A stretch of DNA of 64,000 bases from positions 41,166 to 105,165 of the forward strand of contig NZ_JWLJ01000013.1 of the NCBI RefSeq assembly GCF_000813985.1, given 5' to 3'. Below, in pieces: positions 36,607 to 45,403 of this stretch (positions are counted from its first letter, which is position 1; every line of letters starts with the position of its first letter). The notes beneath the pieces were generated by a model that was not told the origin of the DNA, ran no database searches, and worked only from the letters and a program-made list of their open reading frames with translations. Origin of the DNA: Ruegeria sp. ANG-R. GTDB taxonomy: Bacteria > Pseudomonadota > Alphaproteobacteria > Rhodobacterales > Rhodobacteraceae. Made by a program: the position numbers and the translations under genes.

Positions 36607-38144
36607 AGCAGATCCGCCTGCTCTCGGGCTTTTTTACGGTTGGGTTCTGGACCTTGGCCAGCCGTATTCTAGGTTTCCTGCGAGAAATTCTGCTGACCGC
36701 CTATATCGGTCCGGGCCCGGTGATGGACGCTTTTGTCGCCGCCTTCCGCCTGCCCAACATGTTCCGCCGCTTCTTTGCCGAAGGCGCGTTCAATGCAGCC
36801 TTCGTCCCGATGTTTTCAAAGCGTCTGGAAGGCGGTGAGAATGCCGAAGGTTTCGCTCAGGACGCCTTCAACCTGTTGGCGGTGGCCGTGCTTGCATTGG
36901 TTGGTCTGGCGATGGTTTTCATGCCCGCGCTGGTTTGGGTTACCGCCGAGGGATTCTATGGGGATGAACGCTTCGATCTGGCGGAGGATTACGGTTATGT
37001 CGTGTTCCCCTACATCCTGTTCATGTCCCTCGCAGCTCTGTTTTCCGGCGTTTTGAACGCCACGGGCCGCTTTGCCGCAGCAGCCGCAGCGCCGGTGTTG
37101 CTGAACATCTTCGCCTGTACCGCCCTGATCATTAGTGCCATGTCGGGCGGAGATGTCATCCGCTGGTTGATCACGGTCATCCCGGTCGCCGGTGTCGCGC
37201 AACTGGCGTTGGTCTGGGTTGCCACCGAACGTGCGGGCATTCGTATCCGGCCCGGCCGGCCAACGCTCAGTCCCGAAATGCGGCGCATGGTACGGATCGC
37301 GATTCCCGCCGCACTGGCGATGGGAGTGACGCAGGTCAATCTGGTAGTCGGGCAGCTTGTGGCCTCCAAAACCGAAAAGGCCATCAGTTGGCTGTTTGCG
37401 GCGGATCGCCTGTATCAACTGCCTTTGGGCGTGGTCGGAATCGCCGTTGGCATTGTGTTATTGCCCGACCTGTCGCGTCGCTTGCGCGCGGACGACACGG
37501 AGGGCGCACGCAACGCCTTTTCACGGGCCGGAGAGTTCGCATTATTGCTGACCATCCCCTCGACGGTTGCTTTTGTCATCATTCCTGGCCCACTGGTCTC
37601 GGTCCTGTTTCAGCGCGGCCAGTTCAGCGCCGAAGATACGGCGGCGACCGCTCTGGCCGTGGCCATCTATGGCGTGGGGTTGCCTGCCTTCATGCTGCAA
37701 AAACTGTTGCAGCCGCTATTCTTTGCCCGCGAAGACACCAAATCGCCGTTCCGATATGCCGTGGTTGCAATGGTGGTGAATGCCGGGCTGGCCTTTGGTC
37801 TTTACCCGGTCATCGGTTGGATCGCCCCTGCTATCGCAGCCTCAGCCGCTGGCTGGGCGATGGTAGTGTTACTCGCGATCGGTGCGCGCAGGATGGGGGA
37901 CGAGGCGCGGTTCGATGACCGGTTCAAACACCGCCTATCGCGAATCGTGGTCGCCTCGGCGGGGATGGGCGCTGTTTTATTTGCCGCCATTCGGCTGTTC
38001 GGCTGGGCATTTGCATTACCGGGCTGGCGATACCCTGCCTTACTGATGCTGATACTGATCGCGGCGGCTGCGTATTTTCTGTTAGGCCACATCCTTGGAG
38101 CCTTCAGGCTGTCAGAGTTCCGGAAAGCTTTGCGACGCAGTTGA
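36603..38144 (+). CDS. murJ: Lipid II flippase MurJ
   Basis: Moves lipid II across the inner membrane for peptidoglycan synthesis. The 513-residue protein has about 14 membrane helices and family signatures: RILGFLREILLTAYIGPGPVMDAF near 22-45, NMFRRFFAEGAFNAAFVP near 52-69, and FSRAGEFALLLTIPST near 310. glnD and murJ are commonly adjacent in alphaproteobacteria. Start overlaps the glnD stop. A weak terminator-like stem follows directly. Confidence 0.97.
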   Translation: MKQIRLLSGFFTVGFWTLASRILGFLREILLTAYIGPGPVMDAFVAAFRLPNMFRRFFAEGAFNAAFVPMFSKRLEGGENAEGFAQDAFNLLAVAVLALVGLAMVFMPALVWVTAEGFYGDERFDLAEDYGYVVFPYILFMSLAALFSGVLNATGRFAAAAAAPVLLNIFACTALIISAMSGGDVIRWLITVIPVAGVAQLALVWVATERAGIRIRPGRPTLSPEMRRMVRIAIPAALAMGVTQVNLVVGQLVASKTEKAISWLFAADRLYQLPLGVVGIAVGIVLLPDLSRRLRADDTEGARNAFSRAGEFALLLTIPSTVAFVIIPGPLVSVLFQRGQFSAEDTAATALAVAIYGVGLPAFMLQKLLQPLFFAREDTKSPFRYAVVAMVVNAGLAFGLYPVIGWIAPAIAASAAGWAMVVLLAIGARRMGDEARFDDRFKHRLSRIVVASAGMGAVLFAAIRLFGWAFALPGWRYPALLMLILIAAAAYFLLGHILGAFRLSEFRKALRRS

Positions 38145-38169
38145 ACGCGTCTCAGTCGCGACGCGTTTT
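38144..38169 (+). terminator. Weak terminator-like stem after murJ
   Basis: AACGCGT (38144-38150) pairs with ACGCGTT (38161-38167) and the right arm runs into TTTT. It overlaps the 3' end of the convergent rhomboid gene. The T-run is short, so this is a tentative terminator. Confidence 0.35.
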
Positions 38170-38838
38170 GCTGAGGATGCGCGCCCAGCCGCCCGGAGCC
38201 AGAAAGAAAGACAAGCCAAACCCAGTGGCAAACCCGCCCAGATCGGCTACCCAATCCGACGTGCCGCCGAAGATCAAGCCGAACAGCAGTTGAATCCCCA
38301 TCAGAACCGCGATCAGACTGAATGCGCGGGATTGGTTTTCCCCAACCAGCGAAAGCTTGCGCCACAACAACCATGTGAACGCACCGATCAGCCCGTAGAC
38401 CGGGGGGAACCCGCCGACCAGAGGATAGGGTGGGTTCAGCAATACAGCATAGGCCAGCGCTCCGCCCACGCCGGACAGCACGAATATGATCAGCATCGCG
38501 ACACTGCCGAAGACCTCGGCGACCATTTTCCCCATCGCCAGCACAAACACGCAGACAAATACGGCTTGCGTGAAATTGGCCTGCACAAAGGGGTAGGTGA
38601 CAAAGCGGATCACATGCTCGAACGGCCAGCGCCCGTTCTGGATCATCCAGTCGAAAATATCGGGTGAGAATGAGTATTGCTGGAGCGCATCCAGCCGCCA
38701 GCCGACTGCCGTTGGACCTCCGACCAGTCCACGGCTGCCCAGCATAAAGGCAAGTTCAATCCCGATGATGAACAGAACCAGCGCCACCACGACCGGCGGC
38801 AGGGGGTTCACGGGCGGTGTATAATGCTCACTGCTCAT
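38152..38838 (-). CDS. Rhomboid-family membrane protein lacking catalytic residues (pseudo-rhomboid)
   Basis: A 228-residue protein with six hydrophobic helices and the rhomboid scaffold: VTYPFVQANF in the L1/TM2 region, MLIIFVLSGVGGALAY in TM3, and VYGLIGA and DLGGFATGF in TM4 and TM6. The catalytic serine motif GASG is replaced by GFPP (in LVGGFPPVYGLIGA, near 143), the TM6 histidine of AHLGG is Asp (ADLGG, near 205), and the TM2 His/Asn pair is Gln/Val. It therefore should not be a protease; inactive relatives (iRhoms, derlins) bind clients. Start ATG at 38838. Confidence 0.88.
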   Translation of the reverse strand: MSSEHYTPPVNPLPPVVVALVLFIIGIELAFMLGSRGLVGGPTAVGWRLDALQQYSFSPDIFDWMIQNGRWPFEHVIRFVTYPFVQANFTQAVFVCVFVLAMGKMVAEVFGSVAMLIIFVLSGVGGALAYAVLLNPPYPLVGGFPPVYGLIGAFTWLLWRKLSLVGENQSRAFSLIAVLMGIQLLFGLIFGGTSDWVADLGGFATGFGLSFFLAPGGWARILSKTRRD

Positions 38839-38924
38839 TGGGTATGCCTTTCGCGGCTGTTGACGTCCCTTGGCCTCATGGGTAAGCGACGAGGGCTGAT
38901 TTTTCCAGACAGGAGTTTCCTTCG

Positions 38925-39953
38925 ATGACCGAGACCCAATTCACGCCCCGCGTGTTTTCCGGCATCCAGCCTTCAGGAAACCTGCATTTGGGTAACTACC
39001 TGGGTGCACTCAAACGTTTCGTGGATATGCAGGGACCGGAGTTTCAGACCGTCTACTGCATGGTTGACCTCCACGCGATTACTGTCTGGCAAGACCCTGA
39101 TCGCCTACGTGAGAAAACCCGCGAAGTGTGCGCCGGATTCATTGCCGCCGGTCTCAACCCTGAGAAATCCATCCTGTTCAATCAGAGCCAGGTGCCCGAG
39201 CACACGCAGTTGGCCTGGATCTTCAACTGCATCGCCCGGATCGGCTGGATGCAGCGGATGACTCAGTTCAAGGACAAGGCGGGCAAGAATGCGCAGAATG
39301 CTTCGCTGGGTCTGTTCGCCTATCCCGCGCTGATGGCGGCGGACATTCTGGTCTATCACGCGACCCATGTCCCCGTGGGTGAGGACCAGAAGCAGCATCT
39401 GGAACTGACACGCGACATCGCGATCAAGTTCAACCACGACTATGGCGTTGATTTCTTCCCGGTGACCGAACCCGTTATCGGTGGCCCAGCGCCGCGTGTG
39501 ATGAACCTGCGCGACGGGTCGCGCAAGATGTCGTCCTCGGACCCGTCTGATATGACGCGGATCAATATGACCGATGATGCCGATGCCATCGCCAAGAAGA
39601 TCCGCAAAGCAAAGACTGACCCGGATGCATTGCCCTCGGAAGTCGATGGTCTTGAAGACCGGCCCGAGGCGCGCAATCTGGTGAATATCTATGCCGCACT
39701 TAGCGACCAAACGGCCGCGCAAGTGCTGGCGGAGGTCGGCGGGAAGCAATTCGGTGAGTTCAAGCCAATGTTGGCAGAACTTGCGGTCTCGAAACTGTCG
39801 CCAATTTCATCAGAAATGGCACGCCTGATGGGCGAAGAGGCTGAAATCGACCAGATTCTGGCCCGAGGTGCAGAACGCGCGCGTGCAATTGCGGCCCCGA
39901 TTCTGCAGCAGACATACGAGATTGTTGGGATGGTCGGCGCGGGCAGGTCCTGA
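38925..39953 (+). CDS. trpS: Tryptophanyl-tRNA synthetase
   Basis: Class I synthetase charging tRNA-Trp. The 342-residue protein has the HIGH-type motif [13 protein letters not shown] near 17-29 and the KMSKS-type loop [10 protein letters not shown] near 199-208; [15 protein letters not shown] near 150 is typical of TrpRS. ATG follows CAGGAG. A strong terminator lies 24 bases after the stop. Confidence 0.98.
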   Translation: MTETQFTPRVFSGIQPSGNLHLGNYLGALKRFVDMQGPEFQTVYCMVDLHAITVWQDPDRLREKTREVCAGFIAAGLNPEKSILFNQSQVPEHTQLAWIFNCIARIGWMQRMTQFKDKAGKNAQNASLGLFAYPALMAADILVYHATHVPVGEDQKQHLELTRDIAIKFNHDYGVDFFPVTEPVIGGPAPRVMNLRDGSRKMSSSDPSDMTRINMTDDADAIAKKIRKAKTDPDALPSEVDGLEDRPEARNLVNIYAALSDQTAAQVLAEVGGKQFGEFKPMLAELAVSKLSPISSEMARLMGEEAEIDQILARGAERARAIAAPILQQTYEIVGMVGAGRS

Positions 39954-39974
39954 CCACACATCGAAATCCAAAAG

Positions 39975-40004
39975 AAACGCCGCCCATTTTCGGGCGGCGT
40001 TTTT
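39975..40004. terminator. Bidirectional intrinsic terminator between trpS and the amino acid dehydrogenase
   Basis: AAACGCCGCCC (39975-39985) pairs with GGGCGGCGTTT (39992-40002) around loop ATTTTC. On the plus strand it runs into TTTTT for trpS; on the minus strand it runs into TTTCTTTT for the convergent dehydrogenase gene. Confidence 0.9.
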
Positions 40005-40018
40005 CGTTCAGTCGACTC

Positions 40019-41068
40019 TTACGCCGCCTGCAGGCTCAGCATCTCGTGCACGATGGATTCCGCAACTTCGTGCGGGCTAACCGCTTCGGCTTTGGCACTT
40101 GCCAGGATACGATCCATCGTCTGCTCCAGCGCCTGCAATCTACCGGCAACCCAGACTTCACGTTCTGCGACACGCAGGATTTCTGTCGCCACATTCACGA
40201 TGCCGCCACCGTTGGCGACAAAGTCAGGGGCGTAAAGAATGCCGCGCTGGTGGAGCAATTGCGCATCTTCGTCACGAGCCAGTTGATTGTTTGCCCCTCC
40301 GGCGACTGCGCCGACCTTCAATAAGGGAATGCTCGTTTCGTTGAGGACGCCACCGATCGCGCAGGGAGCAAAAATGTCGGCTTCAACACCATAGATCGCA
40401 TCGGGCGCAACGGCCTGTGCCGCAAACCGTTCGGCTACGCGCGTCGCTTGACGAGTGTCGATGTCGGTTACAATTAACTGCGCACCAGCATCGTGCAGCA
40501 ACTGGCACAAATGCTCACCCACATGACCAAGCCCCTGAACCGATACTGTCAGGCCATTCAGTCCGGCCAACCCAAACCGGTGCTGTGCAGTCACCCGGAT
40601 CGCATTGAATATCCCGCGCGCTGTAATCGGAGATGGATCACCGCTTGCGAACTCTCCTTCCGCCAGACCAGCCACGAATTCAGTTTCAGACCCGATATGC
40701 GCCATATCTTCAGGTGTCATTCCCATATCTTCCGCTGTCCAGTACAGGCCGTTCAGGCTGTGTACAGCGCGCCCAAAAGCCTGCAGAAGCGCGGGTGATT
40801 TATCCATTTGCGGATCACCAATAATAACCGCCTTGCCTCCCCCGAGTGGCAGATCAGCCGCAGCGTTCTTGAACGTCATGCCCCGCGCCAGTCGCAACGC
40901 ATCATTCAGGGCCTCGGCAGGATGACCATAGGGGCGCATACGTACCCCACCCGCGGCGGGACCACGTTGCGTTGAGTGAATCGCGATGTAGCCCAAAAGA
41001 CCAACTGAGTTGTCTTTGAATTCGACCACGCGCTCATGCTCTGGCGCGTCTACAATGGTGATGTCCAT
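40019..41068 (-). CDS. Leucine/phenylalanine/valine dehydrogenase family protein
   Basis: NAD-dependent oxidative deaminase of the Glu/Leu/Phe/Val dehydrogenase family. In the 349-residue protein, GPAAGGVRMRPY near 38-49 and the catalytic lysine region LPLGGGKAVIIGDP near 73-86 belong to the substrate domain; VQGLGHVGEHLCQLL near 180-194 is the NAD loop. Length and motifs match leucine dehydrogenase more than glutamate dehydrogenase (about 450). CGGAGGAG gives a strong RBS. It diverges from an Lrp-family regulator, the usual partner for control by an amino acid. Confidence 0.9.
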   Translation of the reverse strand: MDITIVDAPEHERVVEFKDNSVGLLGYIAIHSTQRGPAAGGVRMRPYGHPAEALNDALRLARGMTFKNAAADLPLGGGKAVIIGDPQMDKSPALLQAFGRAVHSLNGLYWTAEDMGMTPEDMAHIGSETEFVAGLAEGEFASGDPSPITARGIFNAIRVTAQHRFGLAGLNGLTVSVQGLGHVGEHLCQLLHDAGAQLIVTDIDTRQATRVAERFAAQAVAPDAIYGVEADIFAPCAIGGVLNETSIPLLKVGAVAGGANNQLARDEDAQLLHQRGILYAPDFVANGGGIVNVATEILRVAEREVWVAGRLQALEQTMDRILASAKAEAVSPHEVAESIVHEMLSLQAA

Positions 41069-41113
41069 TCTTCTCCTCCGGAATGCTTCCGAAAGTTTGC
41101 CATCTATTGTCGA

Positions 41114-41124
41114 GTGATTTTCAC
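41114..41124. promoter_or_regulatory. Palindrome GTGATTTTCAC in the dehydrogenase-Lrp control region
   Basis: GTGA-TTT-TCAC lies in the 114-base AT-rich gap between the divergent dehydrogenase and Lrp-type genes. Lrp family operators are loose palindromes in AT-rich DNA, so this is a candidate site for autoregulation and for control of the dehydrogenase. Confidence 0.35.
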
Positions 41125-41182
41125 CCTTTTGTCACTATCTCAGGGGAAATTTTGGTGATAACCTCCAATATTATTCACTGAT

Positions 41183-41659
41183 ATGAAGTTTTTCGCCATG
41201 GATGATGTTGATTCCAAGATAATCCGCGCCCTTCAAAACGATGGCCGTATGACCGTCATTGATTTGGCGGAGCATGTCGGGCTGTCTCCGACTCCCTGCG
41301 CGCGGCGTTTGGATCGGTTGCAGCGGGATGGAATCATCACCGGCTATGCTGCACAGGTAGACCCCGAGCGGCTGGGATTCGGCGTTACAATCTTTGTTTC
41401 GGTCGAGTTGGAGAAACAGGATCGCAACGCCATCGATTCCTTCGAAAAGGCCATTCGTCGCTGTGATGAGGTGATGGAATGCTATCTCATGACCGGGTCG
41501 CGTGACATTCTGCTGCGCGTCGTCGCCAAAGACCTTAACGCGTTTGATGCGTTTCTGGAGAACCGGCTTATGAAAATCTCAGGGATCAGAAACCTGCGAT
41601 CTAACTTCGCTTTGCGCACCATGGTCAAACGCGAAGTGCTGCCTCAGCATCACGGATAA
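41183..41659 (+). CDS. Lrp/AsnC family transcriptional regulator
   Basis: A 158-residue feast/famine regulator. N-terminal HTH (IIRALQNDGRMTVIDLAEHVGLSPTPCARRLDRLQRDGIITGY, about 13-55) and C-terminal RAM/ASNC ligand domain (about 70-148, with ECYLMTGSRDILLRVVAKD). The start may be 41183 or the ATG at 41198 (MDDVDSK); neither has a clear RBS. Its divergence from an amino acid dehydrogenase resembles BkdR/PutR-type local activators; the effector is probably a branched-chain or aromatic amino acid. Confidence 0.92.
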   Translation: MKFFAMDDVDSKIIRALQNDGRMTVIDLAEHVGLSPTPCARRLDRLQRDGIITGYAAQVDPERLGFGVTIFVSVELEKQDRNAIDSFEKAIRRCDEVMECYLMTGSRDILLRVVAKDLNAFDAFLENRLMKISGIRNLRSNFALRTMVKREVLPQHHG

Positions 41660-41718
41660 TCTGCTGGACCTTGCGTCAGCCCCAACCTAGGTTTCCCCGA
41701 AGCTGGAGGGAGGGCGTA

Positions 41719-42582
41719 ATGGCAGTCGGCAAAAACATCCGCACCTATTTCGATGGGCAATGGCATGACGGGGACGCCCCGATCATGCGGGCAGCCGATC
41801 ATGGCGCGTGGCTTGGCTCGTCCGTATTTGACGGAGCCCGCTTCTTCGATGGAATGACCCCGGATCTTGATGCCCATTGTACCCGCGTGAACCGATCGGC
41901 CGAGGCGCTGATGCTGACACCTTCTGTGACGACCGAACACATGGTTGATCTGGTTCACGAAGGGTTGCAAAGTTACGCACCTGACACCGCTGTTTATATT
42001 CGCCCCATGTATTGGGGCATCGACGGGGATCACACCGCCATCATCCCTCAGGAGAACAGCACAGGCTTTGCCATCTGCCTTGAAGAAATCCCTATGGCGC
42101 CCGAAACCGCTTCCGCCACGCTGACAACCACTCGGTTCCGCCGCCCTGTCCTGGAATCCGCAGTGGTCAATGCAAAGGCAGGGTGCCTGTATCCGAACAA
42201 TGCCCGGATGTTGCAGGAGGCGCGCGGCAAGGGCTTTTCAAACGCCCTTGTGGCCGATGCCATGGGACATGTGGCCGAGACTGCGACCGCAAATATCTTC
42301 ATGGTCCGGGACGGCGAAGTTCTCACGCCCATCCCCAATGGGACTTTCCTGGCCGGGATCACGCGCGCACGCCACATCAAGAACCTGCGCGCCGACGGGG
42401 TAACTGTGCATGAAACCGTGCTGAGCTTTGATGACTTTCACGATGCCGACGAAGTGTTCATGACCGGTAACATGAGCAAAGTGACCCCAATCACCGCACT
42501 GGATGACACCCAGTATCAGGTGGGCCCAATCGCCCGTCGTGCACGCGAGATGTACTGGGATTGGGCTGCAAGCAATCGCTAG
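41719..42582 (+). CDS. ilvE: Branched-chain amino acid aminotransferase
   Basis: PLP fold-type IV transaminase of leucine, isoleucine and valine. The 287-residue protein has RTYFDGQWHDGDAP near 8-21, YIRPMYWG near 93, the PLP-lysine region SAVVNAKAGCLYPNNARML near 150-168, and VAETATANIFMV near 188. ATG at 41719 is preceded by GGAGGGAGGG. D-alanine or aminodeoxychorismate relatives share the fold, so the exact substrate is probable rather than proven. It follows the Lrp gene by 59 bases. Confidence 0.88.
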   Translation: MAVGKNIRTYFDGQWHDGDAPIMRAADHGAWLGSSVFDGARFFDGMTPDLDAHCTRVNRSAEALMLTPSVTTEHMVDLVHEGLQSYAPDTAVYIRPMYWGIDGDHTAIIPQENSTGFAICLEEIPMAPETASATLTTTRFRRPVLESAVVNAKAGCLYPNNARMLQEARGKGFSNALVADAMGHVAETATANIFMVRDGEVLTPIPNGTFLAGITRARHIKNLRADGVTVHETVLSFDDFHDADEVFMTGNMSKVTPITALDDTQYQVGPIARRAREMYWDWAASNR

Positions 42583-42655
42583 AACGCTCCTTGTCTGTTT
42601 CGGTTGCCACTGTTCATCCTGTGGGGCATGATCCCGAAAACAAACGAGGACAAAC

Positions 42656-43111
42656 ATGCGCAAGTTCCTAGTCGTTTTGGACGACAGCCGCGAATGTCTG
42701 AACGCCATGCGCTTTGCTGCAATGCGCGCGGCCCATACTGGCGGAGGCGTTACGGTTCTTTCGGTTATCCCGCCGGACGAGTTCAACCACTGGATCGGTG
42801 TGGCCGAAGTGATGCGCGAGGAGGCACGCGAACGCATCCACGCGCATTTCGAGGTTTTCGCCAAGTGGATGCGCGATAAGCAGGGTGTCGAGCCCGAATT
42901 GGCAATCCGCGAAGGCGATCCAGTGCCCGAGATCATCGAACACGTCCAGTCCGATGCCGAGATCGGTGTACTGGTGCTGGGTGCGGGGACCGACAAGAAA
43001 GGCCCAGGGCCTCTGGTGACCCAGTTGACCCGGAACTCTGGCAGTCTTCCCATTCCCATTACCATCGTGCCCGGCGACCTGAGCAAGGAAAAGCTGGAAG
43101 CCATCACCTGA
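42656..43111 (+). CDS. Universal stress protein (UspA family)
   Basis: A 151-residue single-domain Usp. KFLVVLDDSRECLNAMRFAAMRAAH near 3-27 is the typical N terminus, and VLVLGAGTDKKGPGPLVTQL near 106-125 resembles the ATP-binding G-x2-G-x9-G-S/T loop but with TQLTRNSG in a less canonical form. Usp proteins help survive stress or starvation. CGAGGA lies eight bases before the ATG. It is followed 10 bases later by a DsbA-like isomerase gene. Confidence 0.9.
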   Translation: MRKFLVVLDDSRECLNAMRFAAMRAAHTGGGVTVLSVIPPDEFNHWIGVAEVMREEARERIHAHFEVFAKWMRDKQGVEPELAIREGDPVPEIIEHVQSDAEIGVLVLGAGTDKKGPGPLVTQLTRNSGSLPIPITIVPGDLSKEKLEAIT

Positions 43112-43121
43112 GGCACTCTCA

Positions 43122-43715
43122 ATGCCCGCAAAGCTGCAATTCTGGTTCGATTTTGCGTCGACCTACTCCTACCTCAGCGCGATGCGCATTCAGCGGGCGG
43201 CGTCCGAGGCCGGGGTCGAGGTGGCGTGGCAACCGTTCCTGTTAGGCCCAATCTTCGCCGACCAGGGATGGAACAACTCACCTTTCAACCTCTACCCCGC
43301 AAAGGGGCGGTACATGTGGCGGGACATGGAACGGCTTTGCGCGGCACGCGACCTGCCCTTTCAACGACCCGAAACATTTCCGCAAAACAGCCTGAACGCA
43401 GCGCGGCTTGCGCTGGTGGTTGAGTCCGCCGATCAGCGGGCAGCTTTTGTTCGCGCGGTCTATTCCGCGCAGTTCGGTTCGGGACATGACATCTCGGACC
43501 CGGCTGTTCTCGCCGAGTGTCTTGATACGTCTGGCGTTTCGCCGGATGTGCTGGAACGTATAAGCGATCCTATGATCAAGGCCGCGTTGTTCGAACAGGT
43601 CGCCCAGGCCAAAGCAAAACATATCTTTGGTGCGCCAAGTTTCATCTCCGGGGACGAGCTGTTTTGGGGTGATGACCGTCTGGATGACGCAGTTTCTCAC
43701 GCCAGCTCAATTTAG
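43122..43715 (+). CDS. 2-hydroxychromene-2-carboxylate isomerase-like DsbA family protein
   Basis: A 197-residue thioredoxin-fold protein with the kappa-GST/HCCA isomerase hallmark FWFDFASTYSYL near 6-17 (serine in place of the DsbA cysteines), WQPFLLGPIF near 36, a helical insert, and FGAPSFISGDELFWGDDRLD near 167-186. NahD-like enzymes use glutathione to isomerise aromatic breakdown products; no aromatic catabolism genes are nearby, so its substrate is open. Confidence 0.88.
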   Translation: MPAKLQFWFDFASTYSYLSAMRIQRAASEAGVEVAWQPFLLGPIFADQGWNNSPFNLYPAKGRYMWRDMERLCAARDLPFQRPETFPQNSLNAARLALVVESADQRAAFVRAVYSAQFGSGHDISDPAVLAECLDTSGVSPDVLERISDPMIKAALFEQVAQAKAKHIFGAPSFISGDELFWGDDRLDDAVSHASSI

Positions 43716-43784
43716 AACGGTTCCAAATCTTGACTTCCCCCGTCCGGGCGCGCATATCAGATGCATCTTAGACGGAGCCGCGCC

Positions 43785-44348
43785 ATGTTCATTCAAACCG
43801 AATCCACTCCCAACCCGGCCACACTAAAGTTCCTGCCCGGACAGACGGTTCTGGACGCAGGCACCGCAGATTTTCCCAGCGTTGAAGCAGCCGAAAAATC
43901 GCCGCTCGCCAAACGCATTTTCGATGTAAATGGCGTGACAGGTGTGTTCTTCGGCAACGATTTTGTCACAGTGACCAAATCTGATGACGTGCAATGGGAT
44001 CACATCAAGCCCGCCATCCTCGGCGCTGTGATGGAGCATTACCAGTCCGGCCAAGCGGTTATGGGCGCGGATGCGAATGCTGAGGCGGGACACGCCGAGC
44101 ATACCGGGGAAGATGCCGAGATTGTCGATCAAATCAAGGACCTGCTGGACAGTCGTGTGCGCCCGGCAGTGGCGCAGGATGGCGGTGACATCACCTTTCA
44201 CGGCTTTGACAGGGGGATTGTCTATCTCCACATGCAAGGCGCCTGCGCCGGATGCCCGTCCTCGACGATTACGCTGAAGATGGGAATCGAAAACCTGCTG
44301 CGCCACTATATCCCCGAAGTGATCGAGGTTCGCCCCGTTGCGGTCTGA
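43785..44348 (+). CDS. nfuA: NfuA-type Fe-S scaffold protein
   Basis: Carries and delivers Fe-S clusters. The 187-residue protein has the eukaryote/alphaproteobacterial layout: Nfu_N domain (about 1-88, starting MFIQTESTPNPATLKF) and a C-terminal NifU domain with the cluster cysteines in CAGC near 151-154 (MQGACAGCPSSTITLK). ATG at 43785 follows GGAG. The next gene, tsaB, starts inside its last codons. Confidence 0.95.
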   Translation: MFIQTESTPNPATLKFLPGQTVLDAGTADFPSVEAAEKSPLAKRIFDVNGVTGVFFGNDFVTVTKSDDVQWDHIKPAILGAVMEHYQSGQAVMGADANAEAGHAEHTGEDAEIVDQIKDLLDSRVRPAVAQDGGDITFHGFDRGIVYLHMQGACAGCPSSTITLKMGIENLLRHYIPEVIEVRPVAV

Positions 44349-44928
44349 CCCGACCATTCTGGCATTCGATACATCGGCCGCGCATTGCGCGGCCGCTTTG
44401 TTGCGTGGGGATAAGATTGTCGCATCCTGCGCCGAGCCCATGACACGTGGACAGGCCGAACGGCTGATGCCCTTGCTGCAGGAAGTGCTGACCGAAAACG
44501 ATTGCACCTGGCAGAGCCTCGACGGGATCGGCGTCGGAATCGGACCCGGCAATTTCACCGGTATCCGCATCTCGGTATCGGCGGCACGCGGGCTGGCGCT
44601 CGGGCTGGGCGTGCCTGCGGTTGGGGTCTCGGGGTTTGACGCTCTGGCGGAATTGGCGCCGCCCGGCCACCTTCCGGCGATTCCCGCCCCCCGTGATCAG
44701 GTCTACCTGCAGATACATGGCGCACCACCCCGTCTGACCTCACGTCAGGATGCAGCCGCAACTGGCCCCTTGTATTTCTGCGATCAGCCTGAGCAGCAGG
44801 CCCGCGCAATCGCCTGGGTTGCGGCACGCCGCCTGGCGGAAACACAGGCTCCGCCAGCACCGCTTTATGTCCGCCCTGCGGATGCCGCTCCTTCCAGCGA
44901 TGTACCACCGGTACTTCTGGACGAATGA
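44338..44928 (+). CDS. tsaB: tRNA N6-threonylcarbamoyladenosine synthesis protein TsaB
   Basis: Structural partner of TsaD in making t6A37 of ANN-decoding tRNAs. The 196-residue actin-fold protein starts ILAFDTSAAHCAAALL near 7-22 and has GIGVGIGPGNFTGIRISVSAARGLA near 63-87, the family signature. Start is TTG at 44338 inside nfuA, with GAGG upstream; no other start precedes the conserved region. It overlaps rimI by ATGA, a usual tsaB-rimI pair. Confidence 0.93.
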   Translation: MRSDPTILAFDTSAAHCAAALLRGDKIVASCAEPMTRGQAERLMPLLQEVLTENDCTWQSLDGIGVGIGPGNFTGIRISVSAARGLALGLGVPAVGVSGFDALAELAPPGHLPAIPAPRDQVYLQIHGAPPRLTSRQDAAATGPLYFCDQPEQQARAIAWVAARRLAETQAPPAPLYVRPADAAPSSDVPPVLLDE

Positions 44929-45344
44929 CACCGCAGGACATGGCCGATACCCATGCGGCGGCGTTTACGCGGTCCCGCCCCTGGAGCACCGAGGAGTTTG
45001 CCGATTTGGTGGCAAACCGCTTCACATATACCCTTGGTGACAAAAGATCTTTCGCTCTCATTCAGGTGATCTCCGACGAGGCGGAACTTCTCACCATCGC
45101 GACCCATCCAGACTATCAAAGACAAGGGCTGGCCCGGCGCGTCATGACAGGCTGGCACGCCAAGGCACAACATCTCGGGGCATCGCGTGCTTTTCTGGAG
45201 GTCGCGTCCGACAACCGTCCGGCCGTTGCCCTCTACCAATCCTGCGGATACACACCATGCGGCAGGCGTAAGGCGTATTATCACCGGGAAATCGGCCCAA
45301 ACGTTGATGCAATCGTCATGGAATGCCACCTGAGTGGCAAATAA
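44925..45344 (+). CDS. rimI: Ribosomal protein S18 alanine N-acetyltransferase-like GNAT
   Basis: A 139-residue GNAT acetyltransferase. The acetyl-CoA loop TIATHPDYQRQGLARRVM lies near 57-74, and ASDNRPAVALYQSCGYTPCGRRKAYYH near 94-120 is typical of RimI. Known: RimI acetylates the N terminus of S18, and it usually neighbours tsaB, as here. Its start overlaps the tsaB stop. Confidence 0.9.
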   Translation: MTPQDMADTHAAAFTRSRPWSTEEFADLVANRFTYTLGDKRSFALIQVISDEAELLTIATHPDYQRQGLARRVMTGWHAKAQHLGASRAFLEVASDNRPAVALYQSCGYTPCGRRKAYYHREIGPNVDAIVMECHLSGK

Positions 45345-45350
45345 TCACTT

Positions 45351-45403
45351 TTTTTGACCATCTGATCAAAAATCAGTTGACCGAAGCTGTTGCAAACAGC
45401 TTC
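45351..45403. promoter_or_regulatory. Two adjacent palindromes upstream of the BMP transporter operon
   Basis: TTTTTGA (45351-45357) and TCAAAAA (45366-45372) flank an 8-base centre; the core follows TTGA-n-CA-nn-TG-n-TCAA symmetry. A second, perfect repeat GAAGCTGTT (45383-45391), spacer GCA, AACAGCTTC (45395-45403) follows 10 bases later, overlapping a possible -35 TTGACC at 45377-45382. These look like repressor operators of the importer; the second could also be a transcript-end stem for rimI, but lacks a U-run. Confidence 0.5.

Noticed and set aside
45354..45369. FNR box upstream of the BMP operon
   Set aside because: TTGA and TCAA are 8 bases apart here, not the 6 required for an FNR-type site; a different repressor fits better.
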